This document shows positions 7,467 through 16,363 of a DNA stretch of 64,000 bases, in pieces. The position numbers and the translations under genes were made by a program. The DNA is from JAVBOO01 sp031550435. Lineage in GTDB: Bacteria; Bacillota; Clostridia; Lachnospirales; WRAX01. The stretch is taken from NCBI GenBank assembly GCA_031550435.1, contig JAVBOO010000005.1, positions 1 through 64,000 of the forward strand, given 5' to 3'. Each line of letters opens with the position of its first letter. Within the stretch, counting starts at the first letter, position 1. Below the pieces are notes generated by a model. The model had not been told where the DNA came from. It saw nothing but the letters and a program-made list of their open reading frames with translations, and made no database searches.

Positions 7467-7964
7467 TTATCTTTCGTTCTTTTCCAATGCCAAAAGGCTT
7501 ATCTTAACATCGATACCCCCGGCATAACCTGTCATGCTTCCGTTTGCTCCGACAACCCTGTGACAGGGTATCAGCAGCGAAACAGGATTGCGCCCGACAG
7601 CACTTCCGACAGCTCTGGCAGATGTTTTTGCGCTGCTGTCTTCAGCCGCGATTTTTTTCGCTATAGCTCCGTAAGTCGCGGTCTCTCCGTACGGTATGCC
7701 GAGCAAGTGCCTCCACACCTTTTTTTGAAAAACCGTTCCCTCCGGTAAAACGGGCGGTATATTACCGGGGTTTTCACCGCTAAAATAGCGGTCCAGCCAT
7801 GCCGAGACTATCTTGAAAACTGCCTGTTTATCGTCAGGAATATACTTATCAATGCTCTTTGGGAAATATTTCTGACCTTCCAGCCAAATGCCTGTTATAT
7901 TTTCCGCGTCAGCCGTAACCGTGTAAACCCCGAGAGGGGAACTGTATTTCATGCAGTAATTCAT
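7467..7964 (-). CDS. ogt: Methylated-DNA--protein-cysteine methyltransferase
   Basis: Suicide repair protein that moves the alkyl group from O6-alkylguanine or O4-alkylthymine in DNA to its own cysteine. The 165 residues include the N-terminal ribonuclease-like domain and the C-terminal DNA-binding domain with the hallmark PCHR(V) motif (about residue 132) and the upstream GETATYGAIAKKI helix-turn-helix entry. The ATG at 7964 follows AGGGGTG. It stands alone between the terminator of the giant secreted protein gene and the rplJ promoter. Confidence 0.95.
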   Translation of the reverse strand: MNYCMKYSSPLGVYTVTADAENITGIWLEGQKYFPKSIDKYIPDDKQAVFKIVSAWLDRYFSGENPGNIPPVLPEGTVFQKKVWRHLLGIPYGETATYGAIAKKIAAEDSSAKTSARAVGSAVGRNPVSLLIPCHRVVGANGSMTGYAGGIDVKISLLALEKNER

Positions 7965-7974
7965 GATACACCCC

Positions 7975-8012
7975 TTTTTAAAAACTGCCGCCGCACAAGT
8001 GTGGCGGCAGTT
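7975..8012 (-). terminator. Terminator of the giant secreted protein gene
   Basis: Stem of at least 10 bp (7983-7992 with 8003-8012) followed on the minus strand by a T tract, 29 bases after the stop codon. Confidence 0.85.
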
Positions 8013-8040
8013 CGCCTTAATCTTTAATTGCGCCGAATTA

Positions 8041-11000
8041 TCAGTTCGTTACCTTCAATGTGAACGATGCTGTCTTGACCGTTCCGAAAGCAGAGCTAAC
8101 TTTAACCGAAATCACAACAGTACCCGCGGATTTTGCGGTTATTACTCCTTCACTGTCAATATAAGCTATATTCGGGTTCGAAGATGTCCAAACAACCGTT
8201 ACCGGGCAGGAAACCCCATTAGCAAACGTTATTGTCAGTACCGGCTGCAATACCGCCCCTCTTTTCAGGTTGACAATACCGGTTTTATTGATGCTTATTC
8301 CGGTGATATCCGCATAGGCATCAATCGTGAACGAAGACCTAAGAGTTACTCCGCTGTAAGTTACAGAAACGGTTATCACCTGTACAACGGTTGAAGGGCT
8401 GAACGGAACGAACGCAAATGTCGCCGTTGCTTCGTTAAATTCATAAGAACCGTACGGGAGAACAGTTTCGGTTCCGCCGTTAATGTTGTATGTAACGATA
8501 AACTCCGACTGCTCGGGAATAGTATCCGGAACAACATCAAGAGTTGCAGTTACGCTGCCGTTAACCGCGTCAACCGCGATAAGCTCCGGATCGGCAACGG
8601 GAACAACAACGATTTCGTCAGTATTTCTCACGCGAAGTCTTGCACCCTCGGGATTTGTTGAACCAAAGCCCTTTGCACTTACCGTCGCGCCTACCGTAAC
8701 ACCTTCGTTCCAAATTCCCGGGTTGTTTCCGGTACTGTCGGTGATATAACCGTCCAGGAATATTCTGGACTCGCCGGATCCATCGTTAACAAAGAACCAG
8801 CCGTTGGAGTTAATCGATGTTACAACGCCGGTAACCTCCATAAATGTTCCGCCGTTGTCACTCGTCATGCTTTCTGCTGTTGTAACCTGTTTTGCCTCGG
8901 GAACAGGAAGTGCCGAATCTGTAAGCTTGGTAACGGGTACAACCCAGTCTTTGTCCGCAATGACTTCAATGTCTCCGAGGTATTCGTGTATAGCTCCTGT
9001 GATACGAACTTTTTGACCCAGCTTATACTGTCCGTCTCCAATGTTGAACACGTTGATTGTAGCCGTTCCGTCGGATACATAGATACAGTCGAAGAAGCCG
9101 TTCTGTCTTCCGTTTGCTATAGAATACTGTTGCGATTCGCTTACGACAACGCCTTCAATAACAACTTTTTTACCCATGTTTTCAGGGTTTTGAGCCTGCT
9201 CTCTCACGTCAGCGATAGCTGTTACGGTGTTCGGAGCCGCCATCCAGTCAACAATCTTTTCGAGAAGCATCTGAGCGCCTGTTACATTGTCTCCTCCCTT
9301 AACCTCAAAGTCTGAGAAAAACGTTGTTCCGGCAACGACTATCTTAGAGCCGTTCGGCAGAACTTCCGCGCCCATAGCCTTAAGATTTGTGCCCTTTGCG
9401 CTATCGATATAAGCTGCCGAAGGCGAACCGTCGAGATCGCTGTCGAGCGATGTCGTTGCTTCGTTGCCCGGTGTTCCGTTTTTCCAGTTGACAGGATCGT
9501 ATACCCAACCTTCAGGCGATGTGTTCGCGCCGCATATCAGCCAGTCGACGTTTTCATCGCTTCCGCCTTCTTTAATGCCTACGGATGAGCCGCTGTAAAA
9601 CGAGAAATTCTTCGAAGGGTCAACAGGATTAAGACCGAATTTCGTCGATTCGTTGTAGTTATAGAATGTTATTCTGTACATGCCCGTCGCAGGAACCGTC
9701 AAATTACCCGGAGTACCCAAAACGGTGTTTTGAATAACTTCGTCGTCCATAACTCTTAAGTTCGCGCCTATTGCCTCAAGTATCTTATTCTGATTGGCCG
9801 CGTTATGTATCCCGCTGCCCGATTTGTTGTCGTTGAAGTCCGCTCTCGAAGTAAGAATCAGGTTGCCGCCTGCCGCAACAAACCTTGCGATTGCCGCTAC
9901 CTCGGCATCCGTATACGTAAACGGAACGGCGTTGCCGTTGTGCCCCGCTCCGCTTCTTGCCTGCACGGCGGGAGGAGCAAGAACAAGCGTTGTTACGCCG
10001 CTAAGAACCTCATCGGTTATATAGCCCGTTCCGGCAGTTAATTCCAGAGTGAGGTTATTTACATTCTTTAATGTTTCTTCGGGTATTATCATTCTGTCTT
10101 TGAGAATTTGCTTGAACGTACCGTGATTATTCGCATATTCACCGCTCACATAGTAATTATAGTGAGAGTTGTCGATAAGGAACGTTTGGAGAGAATCCCT
10201 GTCTCTGACAGTAAATGCCACGCTTTGAATCGTCTTGTATGTCTTTCCGCTTACCGAAGCTTCCATTTCGGCGTAGATTACATAGTCGCCCTTTTGAGAA
10301 GCAAGGTAGTTGTAAACAACCGTCGGAGCGTTTGTTCCCGCTGTGGGAGCAAGTTCGGCGATGGTCTCGGTATACAGCGCGTTTTCGGGAGCGATACCGT
10401 TAAGATAAAATGTTATTTTCGCGTTTGTAACCGTCGAAGACGATATATTGTAAAGCTTGGCGGTGATTTCAGCGTTGTTGCCGGTAAACACGAGCGAATC
10501 GTTTACCGTAAGATTATTAATACCGGCTTGGCTTGTTTCCCCGTACCAAACCGGAGCGGTTGCCGCCAGATCGTTGTCTGCCTGTGTAACAAGCACGTAG
10601 TAATATCCCATCTCAAGCGGAAGCGAGAAGCTGCCTTCCCATGAGGAAGCGTTAACGTTTACTGACCAGGCGACTTTTCCGCCGTTTGTAATAATCTCTA
10701 TCTTTTCAATCTTATCTTTGGAATCGGGATCGGAAACCGATACAAAGAAGTTAAGAGCCTGAGTGTTGTTGGAAAGAGTAGAACCCATCGGTTTTCCGTT
10801 AACCGTGTAGTTAACGGTCATGTTCTTGTCTTCCGTCGCATACATTCTCATCTGCCTGAGAGCATCCAGAACTTCGTCTCTCGTTAGGTTCTCGACAAGA
10901 ACAACGTCTCTTCCGTCGTTAGCCGTTCCCCATTTGCCCTGATGGTTGTCCTGATTGATAGTGGGAGCAAGGTGCCAGCCCTTATCGAGGGCTCTCGTAT

Positions 11001-14000
11001 AGTAATTAAAACTCGGGAAGTAAGCGCTCGAATGAATCGCGCCTTCGCCGTTGCCGACTTCTATCATTGTGACATACTGATCGATAGTCGTGTCATAATA
11101 GTCAAAATCGTCAAATGTACCGAACGTTGTTCCGGGGTGGTTAAGCTGACTGATTGACTCCGGATCCTCTTTAAGTCTTTCATAATACTTGGGAAGAGTT
11201 AAAGAAGCATCTGAGCGCGAGCCGAACCAATCCGTAGCAAACGTGTTGATGTGTCCGGGGCCGCCCGACCAAGTCATTTCAAAGCCGGGTACCGTAATAA
11301 ACGTATTGCCGTCATTTGGGCCGCCCTCCGCAACAGTGTTGTTGAAATCCTCGGCAGTTGATTTCGCGAGCTTCCATTTTGTACTGGTTGACTGAGTCCA
11401 GTCGGTGATTCTCAAAGAAGCCGTTGAGTTATCGTAGGAATTGGAGTGATCGGTTACAGCGAAGAAATCAAGACCGGCCACATCTCTTGCGTAATCATAA
11501 GCCGTATCTATATTGCCCGCGCCGTCCGAAAGCGATGTGTGGGAATGTAGCTGGCCTCTGTACTGTTTATAGTTCTTAGGAGCATTAGAGTCCATAGTGA
11601 ACTTCCAGTCTCTAGTGCTTGTAATGCCCGATTGGTTTGTAACGGAAAGCGAAATAGTATAAACGCCTGTATTGTACTGTTGTTCCGCGGTATAAGAAAC
11701 GATTCCCGTCTCGGAATCATATGTAAAGGCAACGGGAACGGAGTTTATCGTAAGCGCTGTCAATGCTGTATTAACCGGGTCGGAAACTGTAGTTATTTTA
11801 GCGGAAACAACGGGGATAACTCCGTCTTCCTTGATAAATACAGTTCCGTTTTCCGGGGAAATAATCGTTATAACCGGTCTTTCGCCGAAATTAAAGTTTG
11901 CGCTGCCCGAGCCTTCGATTCCTCTGTTGTTTTTAACCGAGAATGTAAGCGCATGCGCTCCCGGTGCAAGAGTGATCGGAAGAGCGTAAACAAAACTGAG
12001 TCCCGAAATAATCTCGGTCACACTGACTTCAGCCGGGCTTACAGTTGTTCCGTCAACTTTTATAACTGCCGAAGCCGCGTCGATTCCGTGCAGGCTTCTT
12101 GCTTCGATAGTTATGGTGTCTCCGTTGTTGAGAGGATCTTTCTCCGGTACGCTTATCGTAACCGTCGGAGGAGTTGTATCGGTAACGGGGTTGAACGACG
12201 AGTTGCGCGGGAACGGATAAGAAAATACATATTCGTCGCCGTTATCGGGAAGTACGGCAACTCTGATTATTGAGCTTCCTCTCGGCACGGGAGCGGGTGT
12301 CGCGCCCTTCCAAGCGTGGTTGGTCGCCGAGTTGTCCCCGTCATAAGGTTGTCCGTAGCCAAGTATATCGGCAAGATTGGGGTTGGCGAGCAAGGATGCG
12401 GGAAATGAGTGAGTCCCTGAAGCGGGAGCGGATGATCCGATTGATGCCGTTGTCTTTACAAGTGCCAGCTTTCCTCTTGACGCACTGAAATTAAGGTTGA
12501 TCGAGTAGTCCGGACTGATGCCGGGATAAGCCTCGTTCCAAGACGGAAGACTTACATCTGCTCCGCTTGTGACATCGGAGCATCTGACAAGGAAATATCC
12601 GTGGGCCGGTATTGTTCCGCTGATATTGTACGCGCTGAAATTGCCGACAGATGTCGCGGCCGCATACTGAATCGACCAGCCGTTAAGGCTTTGTGCGGTG
12701 TCTGTATCATTGTAAAGCTCTATAAACTTTGATTTTGTGTTTCCTCCGCCGGCATGAATCTGGCTGATGTATATACCCTTGGGTTCTGTCGGAGGAACAT
12801 AGGCGTTAACGGTGAAGCTCCATGTTTTTTCGTCGGAAGCCGATCCTTTAACTGCCTTGAGATAAAGCGTATATGTGCCCGGAGTAAGATTAGTGAGCGT
12901 ATAGCCGAATACTCCGCCCGAGAAAGTAAAATCTGTTTTTTCGGCTCCGTTTACTTTAAAAGTAAGTGCTGCCGCAGTTTCGCTTACTTTAGCGGAGACC
13001 GCTACGCTGTCTTTAACGGTCTGCCCCTGCAAAAGCTCATAAGCCGTTCCGTCAGCCGGCACAATGTCCGTAATCGAGACTGTGTCTGCGGGTGCGGTTC
13101 CGTCTCCGGATTTCTTGGGTTGAACGTTTGCATTAACGACAATGTAGTCGGAAGAGTTGTTAAAAGCATATCCGACTCTGTTTATAGCGTTTGTGTTTGA
13201 CGGAGCCGGAGCAGCCGCTTGAAGATAGGTTGAAGCCGTGGTTCCGAAACCGACAAAGTCAACCAATGTAGGATAGTACGAAAGTTCTATAGAACCGTTG
13301 ACAAGCGTAAGTGCGCCTCCGGAAGAAACAAGAGCGAGCTTGCCTGCGGTTCCGGAAAGATTGATATTTCCGGCTTCGTCATATTCGATATCAACTGTTC
13401 CGCCGCTTCCGCTTGCTTCTCTGAGCAGGAAGTAATCGTGGGGTTTAATCTTTGCGGACTCGCTAAGCGTGTGTAAGTTGCCCGAAGTCAATCCTGCCGC
13501 CGAGTAATACACAAGGCTCCAGCCGGCAAGACTAATTTCAGAGTCGCTTGTGTTAAAAAGCTGAATATAGTCGTTTTTAAGCGTCGCACCGGAGTTTCCG
13601 CCGCCGCCGTAAACTTCGGAGATAACAATCTTGCCGATATACGGGTTGCCTGCCGGAATATAAGGATTAACTGTAACAACACAGGTCTTTGTTTCGCTTG
13701 CCGTACCGTTGACCGCGGTCAGCGATAGTATGTATGTACCGGCTGCAAGATTTGCGGAATACGAAAACATTCCGTTTACAAACTCATAGCCCGTATAAGG
13801 AGAACCGTTTACCGTAAACGTGAGTTCGGCGGTTGAGGGCGCGACAGTCGCGGTTACGTTAACAGCCGCCGTAGCCTGACCCTGTGTCAAATCATATACT
13901 TGGTCCTCAAGTCCGCTGACTGAAACCGTATCAACGGGAGGCACATAACTTCCCGACTTTTTGGGAACCGTGGTAGCGGCTTCCGATACGAAATCTGTTG

Positions 14001-14589
14001 CGTTATTGTTATCGTACGCCACTCTTGTCGCCCTGGTCGTGTTTGTTAGATTGGGAGTCGGCCCCGTTCCGAGATAAGTTGCCGCCGCCGAACCGTATCC
14101 TACAAAATCGATAACCGAAGGATAATTGTCGAGGTTAAGCGCTCCCGAGGCGACCGTAAGCGAAGTGCCTGAAATAAGCGCTACTTTGCCTGCCGTTCCG
14201 CTCATGGCGATCGTACCGGTTACATCGGCTTCGAAATCTGATGTCCCGCCGGTTCCGGCCGCTTCTTTGATAAGAAAATAATCATGAGCCTTGATAATGT
14301 TACTGCCTAATGATGTTGAACCTGCGGAAGATATTCCCGCTGAAGAAAAATAGACGACGCTCATTCCGCTCAAATCCACATCTTGGTTTGTGGGGTTATA
14401 GAGCTGAATATAATCGTTCGTCAATACGGCCCCGGAGTTCCCTCCGCCTCCGTAAATTTCAGATATTACAACTTTGCCGACATTCGGGTTTTGTGCGGCA
14501 AAGACTCCGGTAATGCCGACCTGTCCGAATATCATAACGATAGCCATTAACAGGGAAAGCTTACCGAGAACTTTTTTGTTTGAACTCAC
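8041..14589 (-). CDS. Giant secreted PHP-domain protein with lamin-tail and OB-fold domains
   Basis: Start GTG at 14589 is set by AAAGGAGG 7 bases upstream; it gives 2182 residues with a signal peptide cut near residue 31 (GVFAA). Visible order: lamin-tail domains at about 38-215, 313-490 and 590-770 (each opening with an ISEIYGGGGN-like strand), Ig-like spacers, a CehA/McbA-type PHP metallohydrolase at about 1005-1290, a further Ig/CARDB-like region, a glutamine-amidotransferase-like region at about 1470-1780, two OB-folds at about 1803-1886 and 1897-1993, and a C-terminal Big2 domain. The PHP site appears complete: HSHTS, TDHSN, PGFEM, NHPG and QDNHQ. No LPXTG or SLH anchor is seen. Lamin-tail plus OB plus metallohydrolase suggests action on extracellular nucleic acid or phosphoesters; the substrate is inference. 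Confidence 0.85.
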   Translation of the reverse strand: MSSNKKVLGKLSLLMAIVMIFGQVGITGVFAAQNPNVGKVVISEIYGGGGNSGAVLTNDYIQLYNPTNQDVDLSGMSVVYFSSAGISSAGSTSLGSNIIKAHDYFLIKEAAGTGGTSDFEADVTGTIAMSGTAGKVALISGTSLTVASGALNLDNYPSVIDFVGYGSAAATYLGTGPTPNLTNTTRATRVAYDNNNATDFVSEAATTVPKKSGSYVPPVDTVSVSGLEDQVYDLTQGQATAAVNVTATVAPSTAELTFTVNGSPYTGYEFVNGMFSYSANLAAGTYILSLTAVNGTASETKTCVVTVNPYIPAGNPYIGKIVISEVYGGGGNSGATLKNDYIQLFNTSDSEISLAGWSLVYYSAAGLTSGNLHTLSESAKIKPHDYFLLREASGSGGTVDIEYDEAGNINLSGTAGKLALVSSGGALTLVNGSIELSYYPTLVDFVGFGTTASTYLQAAAPAPSNTNAINRVGYAFNNSSDYIVVNANVQPKKSGDGTAPADTVSITDIVPADGTAYELLQGQTVKDSVAVSAKVSETAAALTFKVNGAEKTDFTFSGGVFGYTLTNLTPGTYTLYLKAVKGSASDEKTWSFTVNAYVPPTEPKGIYISQIHAGGGNTKSKFIELYNDTDTAQSLNGWSIQYAAATSVGNFSAYNISGTIPAHGYFLVRCSDVTSGADVSLPSWNEAYPGISPDYSINLNFSASRGKLALVKTTASIGSSAPASGTHSFPASLLANPNLADILGYGQPYDGDNSATNHAWKGATPAPVPRGSSIIRVAVLPDNGDEYVFSYPFPRNSSFNPVTDTTPPTVTISVPEKDPLNNGDTITIEARSLHGIDAASAVIKVDGTTVSPAEVSVTEIISGLSFVYALPITLAPGAHALTFSVKNNRGIEGSGSANFNFGERPVITIISPENGTVFIKEDGVIPVVSAKITTVSDPVNTALTALTINSVPVAFTYDSETGIVSYTAEQQYNTGVYTISLSVTNQSGITSTRDWKFTMDSNAPKNYKQYRGQLHSHTSLSDGAGNIDTAYDYARDVAGLDFFAVTDHSNSYDNSTASLRITDWTQSTSTKWKLAKSTAEDFNNTVAEGGPNDGNTFITVPGFEMTWSGGPGHINTFATDWFGSRSDASLTLPKYYERLKEDPESISQLNHPGTTFGTFDDFDYYDTTIDQYVTMIEVGNGEGAIHSSAYFPSFNYYTRALDKGWHLAPTINQDNHQGKWGTANDGRDVVLVENLTRDEVLDALRQMRMYATEDKNMTVNYTVNGKPMGSTLSNNTQALNFFVSVSDPDSKDKIEKIEIITNGGKVAWSVNVNASSWEGSFSLPLEMGYYYVLVTQADNDLAATAPVWYGETSQAGINNLTVNDSLVFTGNNAEITAKLYNISSSTVTNAKITFYLNGIAPENALYTETIAELAPTAGTNAPTVVYNYLASQKGDYVIYAEMEASVSGKTYKTIQSVAFTVRDRDSLQTFLIDNSHYNYYVSGEYANNHGTFKQILKDRMIIPEETLKNVNNLTLELTAGTGYITDEVLSGVTTLVLAPPAVQARSGAGHNGNAVPFTYTDAEVAAIARFVAAGGNLILTSRADFNDNKSGSGIHNAANQNKILEAIGANLRVMDDEVIQNTVLGTPGNLTVPATGMYRITFYNYNESTKFGLNPVDPSKNFSFYSGSSVGIKEGGSDENVDWLICGANTSPEGWVYDPVNWKNGTPGNEATTSLDSDLDGSPSAAYIDSAKGTNLKAMGAEVLPNGSKIVVAGTTFFSDFEVKGGDNVTGAQMLLEKIVDWMAAPNTVTAIADVREQAQNPENMGKKVVIEGVVVSESQQYSIANGRQNGFFDCIYVSDGTATINVFNIGDGQYKLGQKVRITGAIHEYLGDIEVIADKDWVVPVTKLTDSALPVPEAKQVTTAESMTSDNGGTFMEVTGVVTSINSNGWFFVNDGSGESRIFLDGYITDSTGNNPGIWNEGVTVGATVSAKGFGSTNPEGARLRVRNTDEIVVVPVADPELIAVDAVNGSVTATLDVVPDTIPEQSEFIVTYNINGGTETVLPYGSYEFNEATATFAFVPFSPSTVVQVITVSVTYSGVTLRSSFTIDAYADITGISINKTGIVNLKRGAVLQPVLTITFANGVSCPVTVVWTSSNPNIAYIDSEGVITAKSAGTVVISVKVSSAFGTVKTASFTLKVTN

Positions 14590-14608
14590 CTTTATTCCTC
14601 CTTTGTAT

Positions 14609-14626
14609 AATAATTGCACAATTATT
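14609..14626. promoter_or_regulatory. 18-bp palindrome over the start site of the giant gene
   Basis: Perfect 8-bp arms (AATAATTG and CAATTATT) around a 2-base centre. It overlaps the end of the -10 box and the expected transcription start, a typical repressor position. It would also form a hairpin at the very 5' end of the mRNA. Confidence 0.55.
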
Positions 14627-14652
14627 GTACCTCCGAATCTTCGTATTGTCAA
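14624..14652 (-). promoter_or_regulatory. Consensus promoter for the giant secreted protein
   Basis: TTGACA (14647-14652) and TACAAT (14624-14629) on the minus strand with a 17-bp spacer, 35 bases before the GTG start. Confidence 0.8.
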
Positions 14653-14659
14653 TGTTTTC

Positions 14660-14930
14660 AGGGCTTTGCGGCTCCTGCGGAAGCCTTGTAAGAGAAGCAT
14701 CCGCAAAGATACACATAATAAGTGCCCACCAAACTCAAAAGTTTGTAGAAAATTATCGGATTCTCTAAAACAGCCGCAAAATCCGAACTTTCCGATTCAG
14801 TGAAAAGCCTGAATGCCATTTGCTCAACCAATGTTATTGTAGAGTCACGGGTTAGCGCCGTTTGTGTGATGCACTTACACCTATGCGTGATTTTGCGGGA
14901 ATACAAGCTTGATTTATATTTCATTTGATA
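14660..14930. other. Non-coding stretch upstream of the giant gene
   Basis: An 88-codon minus-strand frame here has no ribosome site and no recognisable product. A long-range stem (TTTGCGG near 14664 with CCGCAAA near 14701) encloses a smaller hairpin. I see no gene. Confidence 0.5.
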
Positions 14931-14931
14931 T

Positions 14932-14981
14932 AAAAAAAACGACAGAAAGACAAGGTTTTACTTCACCTGTCTTTCTGCCGT
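14932..14981 (-). terminator. Terminator of the amidohydrolase gene
   Basis: A 14-bp stem with one G-T pair (14939-14952 with 14968-14981), followed on the minus strand by eight T residues. Confidence 0.92.
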
Positions 14982-15023
14982 TTCATTCTTTTAGATTATT
15001 CGCCAATGCAACCAAATACAGCT

Positions 15024-16214
15024 TTATTTACTTGCCGGCATCGACAGTAATTTCAATGCCGTATAAATCTCGACAACCATGCCTGTTTTTAAACATCTTT
15101 CATCTAAATCGAAATCCCTGGCATGGAGGCTGTACTCGTCTCTGCCGTCTACACGGCAGCCGACACTGTAGAACGCCGACGGAACGACTTCGCAGAAAAA
15201 CGAAAAATCTTCCCCGCCCATGCTCATAAACTCTTTTTCTATCACGTTTTCGCTGCCGAGATACTCTGTCGCTGCCTCGCGCACAACGTCCATAACGTTT
15301 TTGTCCGATAAAAGAGCGATATATCCTTCCTCTATATCGACCTCGGCTTTCCCGCCCATCGCAGCAGCTATCCCTTGTGCAACCTCTCTGACACGTTTAA
15401 ACATCAGCTCTCTTACCTTGGGGTTTGAAGAACGGATTGTGCAGTCGAGTTTTACGGTGTCAGTGATAATATTTTGAACGTCGCCGCCCGATATTTTACC
15501 GATAGTAAACACAGCGGAATTCAAAGGCGACACATTTCTTGAAACTATCGTCTGGGCAGCCGTGATAAACTGCCCCGCCATCACTATGGTATCAACTGTC
15601 GTATCCGGATATGCTCCGTGACCCCCTTTGCCCTTAAACGTTATTCTTGCGGTGTCTACGGCTGCGTTTAACGGCCCGTCTTTCACCTCGACCTGATTAT
15701 ACGGGATGTACGGCATTAGATGTATACCGAGGACATGCTCAACCTTTGGATTTTCCATGCAGCCCTCTTTTATCATTCTGACCGCTCCGCCGATGTTCTC
15801 CTCGGCCGGCTGAAAAAAGAACTTTATTGTCCCGTCAAAGCTCTGTCTGTTGTCGCTGAAAAATTTAGCCGCGTACATGTTGATCGCCGTGTGACCGTCG
15901 TGCCCGCATGCATGCATTACACCGTCGTTTTTGGAGCGATAGGCACAACTTCCTCCTTCATGCATCGGCAAAGCGTCCATATCGCTCCTCAGCGCAATGA
16001 CGCGTCCCGGATTTTTTCCCGTTACTGTCGCGACCAAGCCCGTCCCGGCAATTTTCTTGTATTCGATGCCTTGCTTTTCCAGAAAATCCGCAATATACTT
16101 TTGAGTTACGAACTCTTTGTTCCCGACCTCGGGATACATATGAAAATGTCTCCTTGTCTCGACAGCCTCATCAAACAGCTCGTCAGCTTTAGATATTATA
16201 TAGTTTAAGTCCAT
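15024..16214 (-). CDS. M20 family amidohydrolase
   Basis: A zinc-dependent cytoplasmic hydrolase of N-acylated amino acids or related amides (HipO/AbgB/YtnL group). The 396 residues are normal length. Metal-site motifs are present: SDMDALP, HACGHDGH, PAEEN(I)GG, GIHLMP, and near the end GGEDFSFF. The dimerisation lid domain sits between about residues 180 and 295. The ATG at 16214 follows AAGGAG. It has its own strong terminator. Upstream lies a 110-bp inverted-repeat element and then alr. The exact substrate cannot be read from sequence. Confidence 0.92.
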   Translation of the reverse strand: MDLNYIISKADELFDEAVETRRHFHMYPEVGNKEFVTQKYIADFLEKQGIEYKKIAGTGLVATVTGKNPGRVIALRSDMDALPMHEGGSCAYRSKNDGVMHACGHDGHTAINMYAAKFFSDNRQSFDGTIKFFFQPAEENIGGAVRMIKEGCMENPKVEHVLGIHLMPYIPYNQVEVKDGPLNAAVDTARITFKGKGGHGAYPDTTVDTIVMAGQFITAAQTIVSRNVSPLNSAVFTIGKISGGDVQNIITDTVKLDCTIRSSNPKVRELMFKRVREVAQGIAAAMGGKAEVDIEEGYIALLSDKNVMDVVREAATEYLGSENVIEKEFMSMGGEDFSFFCEVVPSAFYSVGCRVDGRDEYSLHARDFDLDERCLKTGMVVEIYTALKLLSMPASK

Positions 16215-16236
16215 GGCGTTCTCCTTAATTGGAAGT

Positions 16237-16346
16237 GTTGAAAATTGCGCACGAAACCCACTTTAGTGAGTTGAGCGAGCGACGCTCTCCATTGAAAAAT
16301 GGTGCTTTTCCATTTTCAATGGAGAGCCGCAAGGCGATTTTTCAAC
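16237..16346. repeat. 110-bp MITE-like inverted-repeat element
   Basis: Outer arms 16237-16250 and 16333-16346 are imperfect inverted repeats beginning GTTGAAAA. Inside, 16284-16302 pairs with 16310-16327 as a hairpin of about 18 bp. No T tract follows on either strand, so it is not a typical terminator. It sits between alr and the amidohydrolase gene. No second full copy was seen in the window. Confidence 0.55.
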
Positions 16347-16363
16347 ATACCATAATTGTGATT

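Noticed and set aside
8041..14589. Many plus-strand frames opposite the giant gene
   Set aside because: The minus frame has continuous domain homology; the opposite frames are low-complexity shadows.
14658..14924. 88-codon minus-strand frame upstream of the giant gene
   Set aside because: No ribosome site, no recognisable product, and the promoter of the next gene starts at its end.
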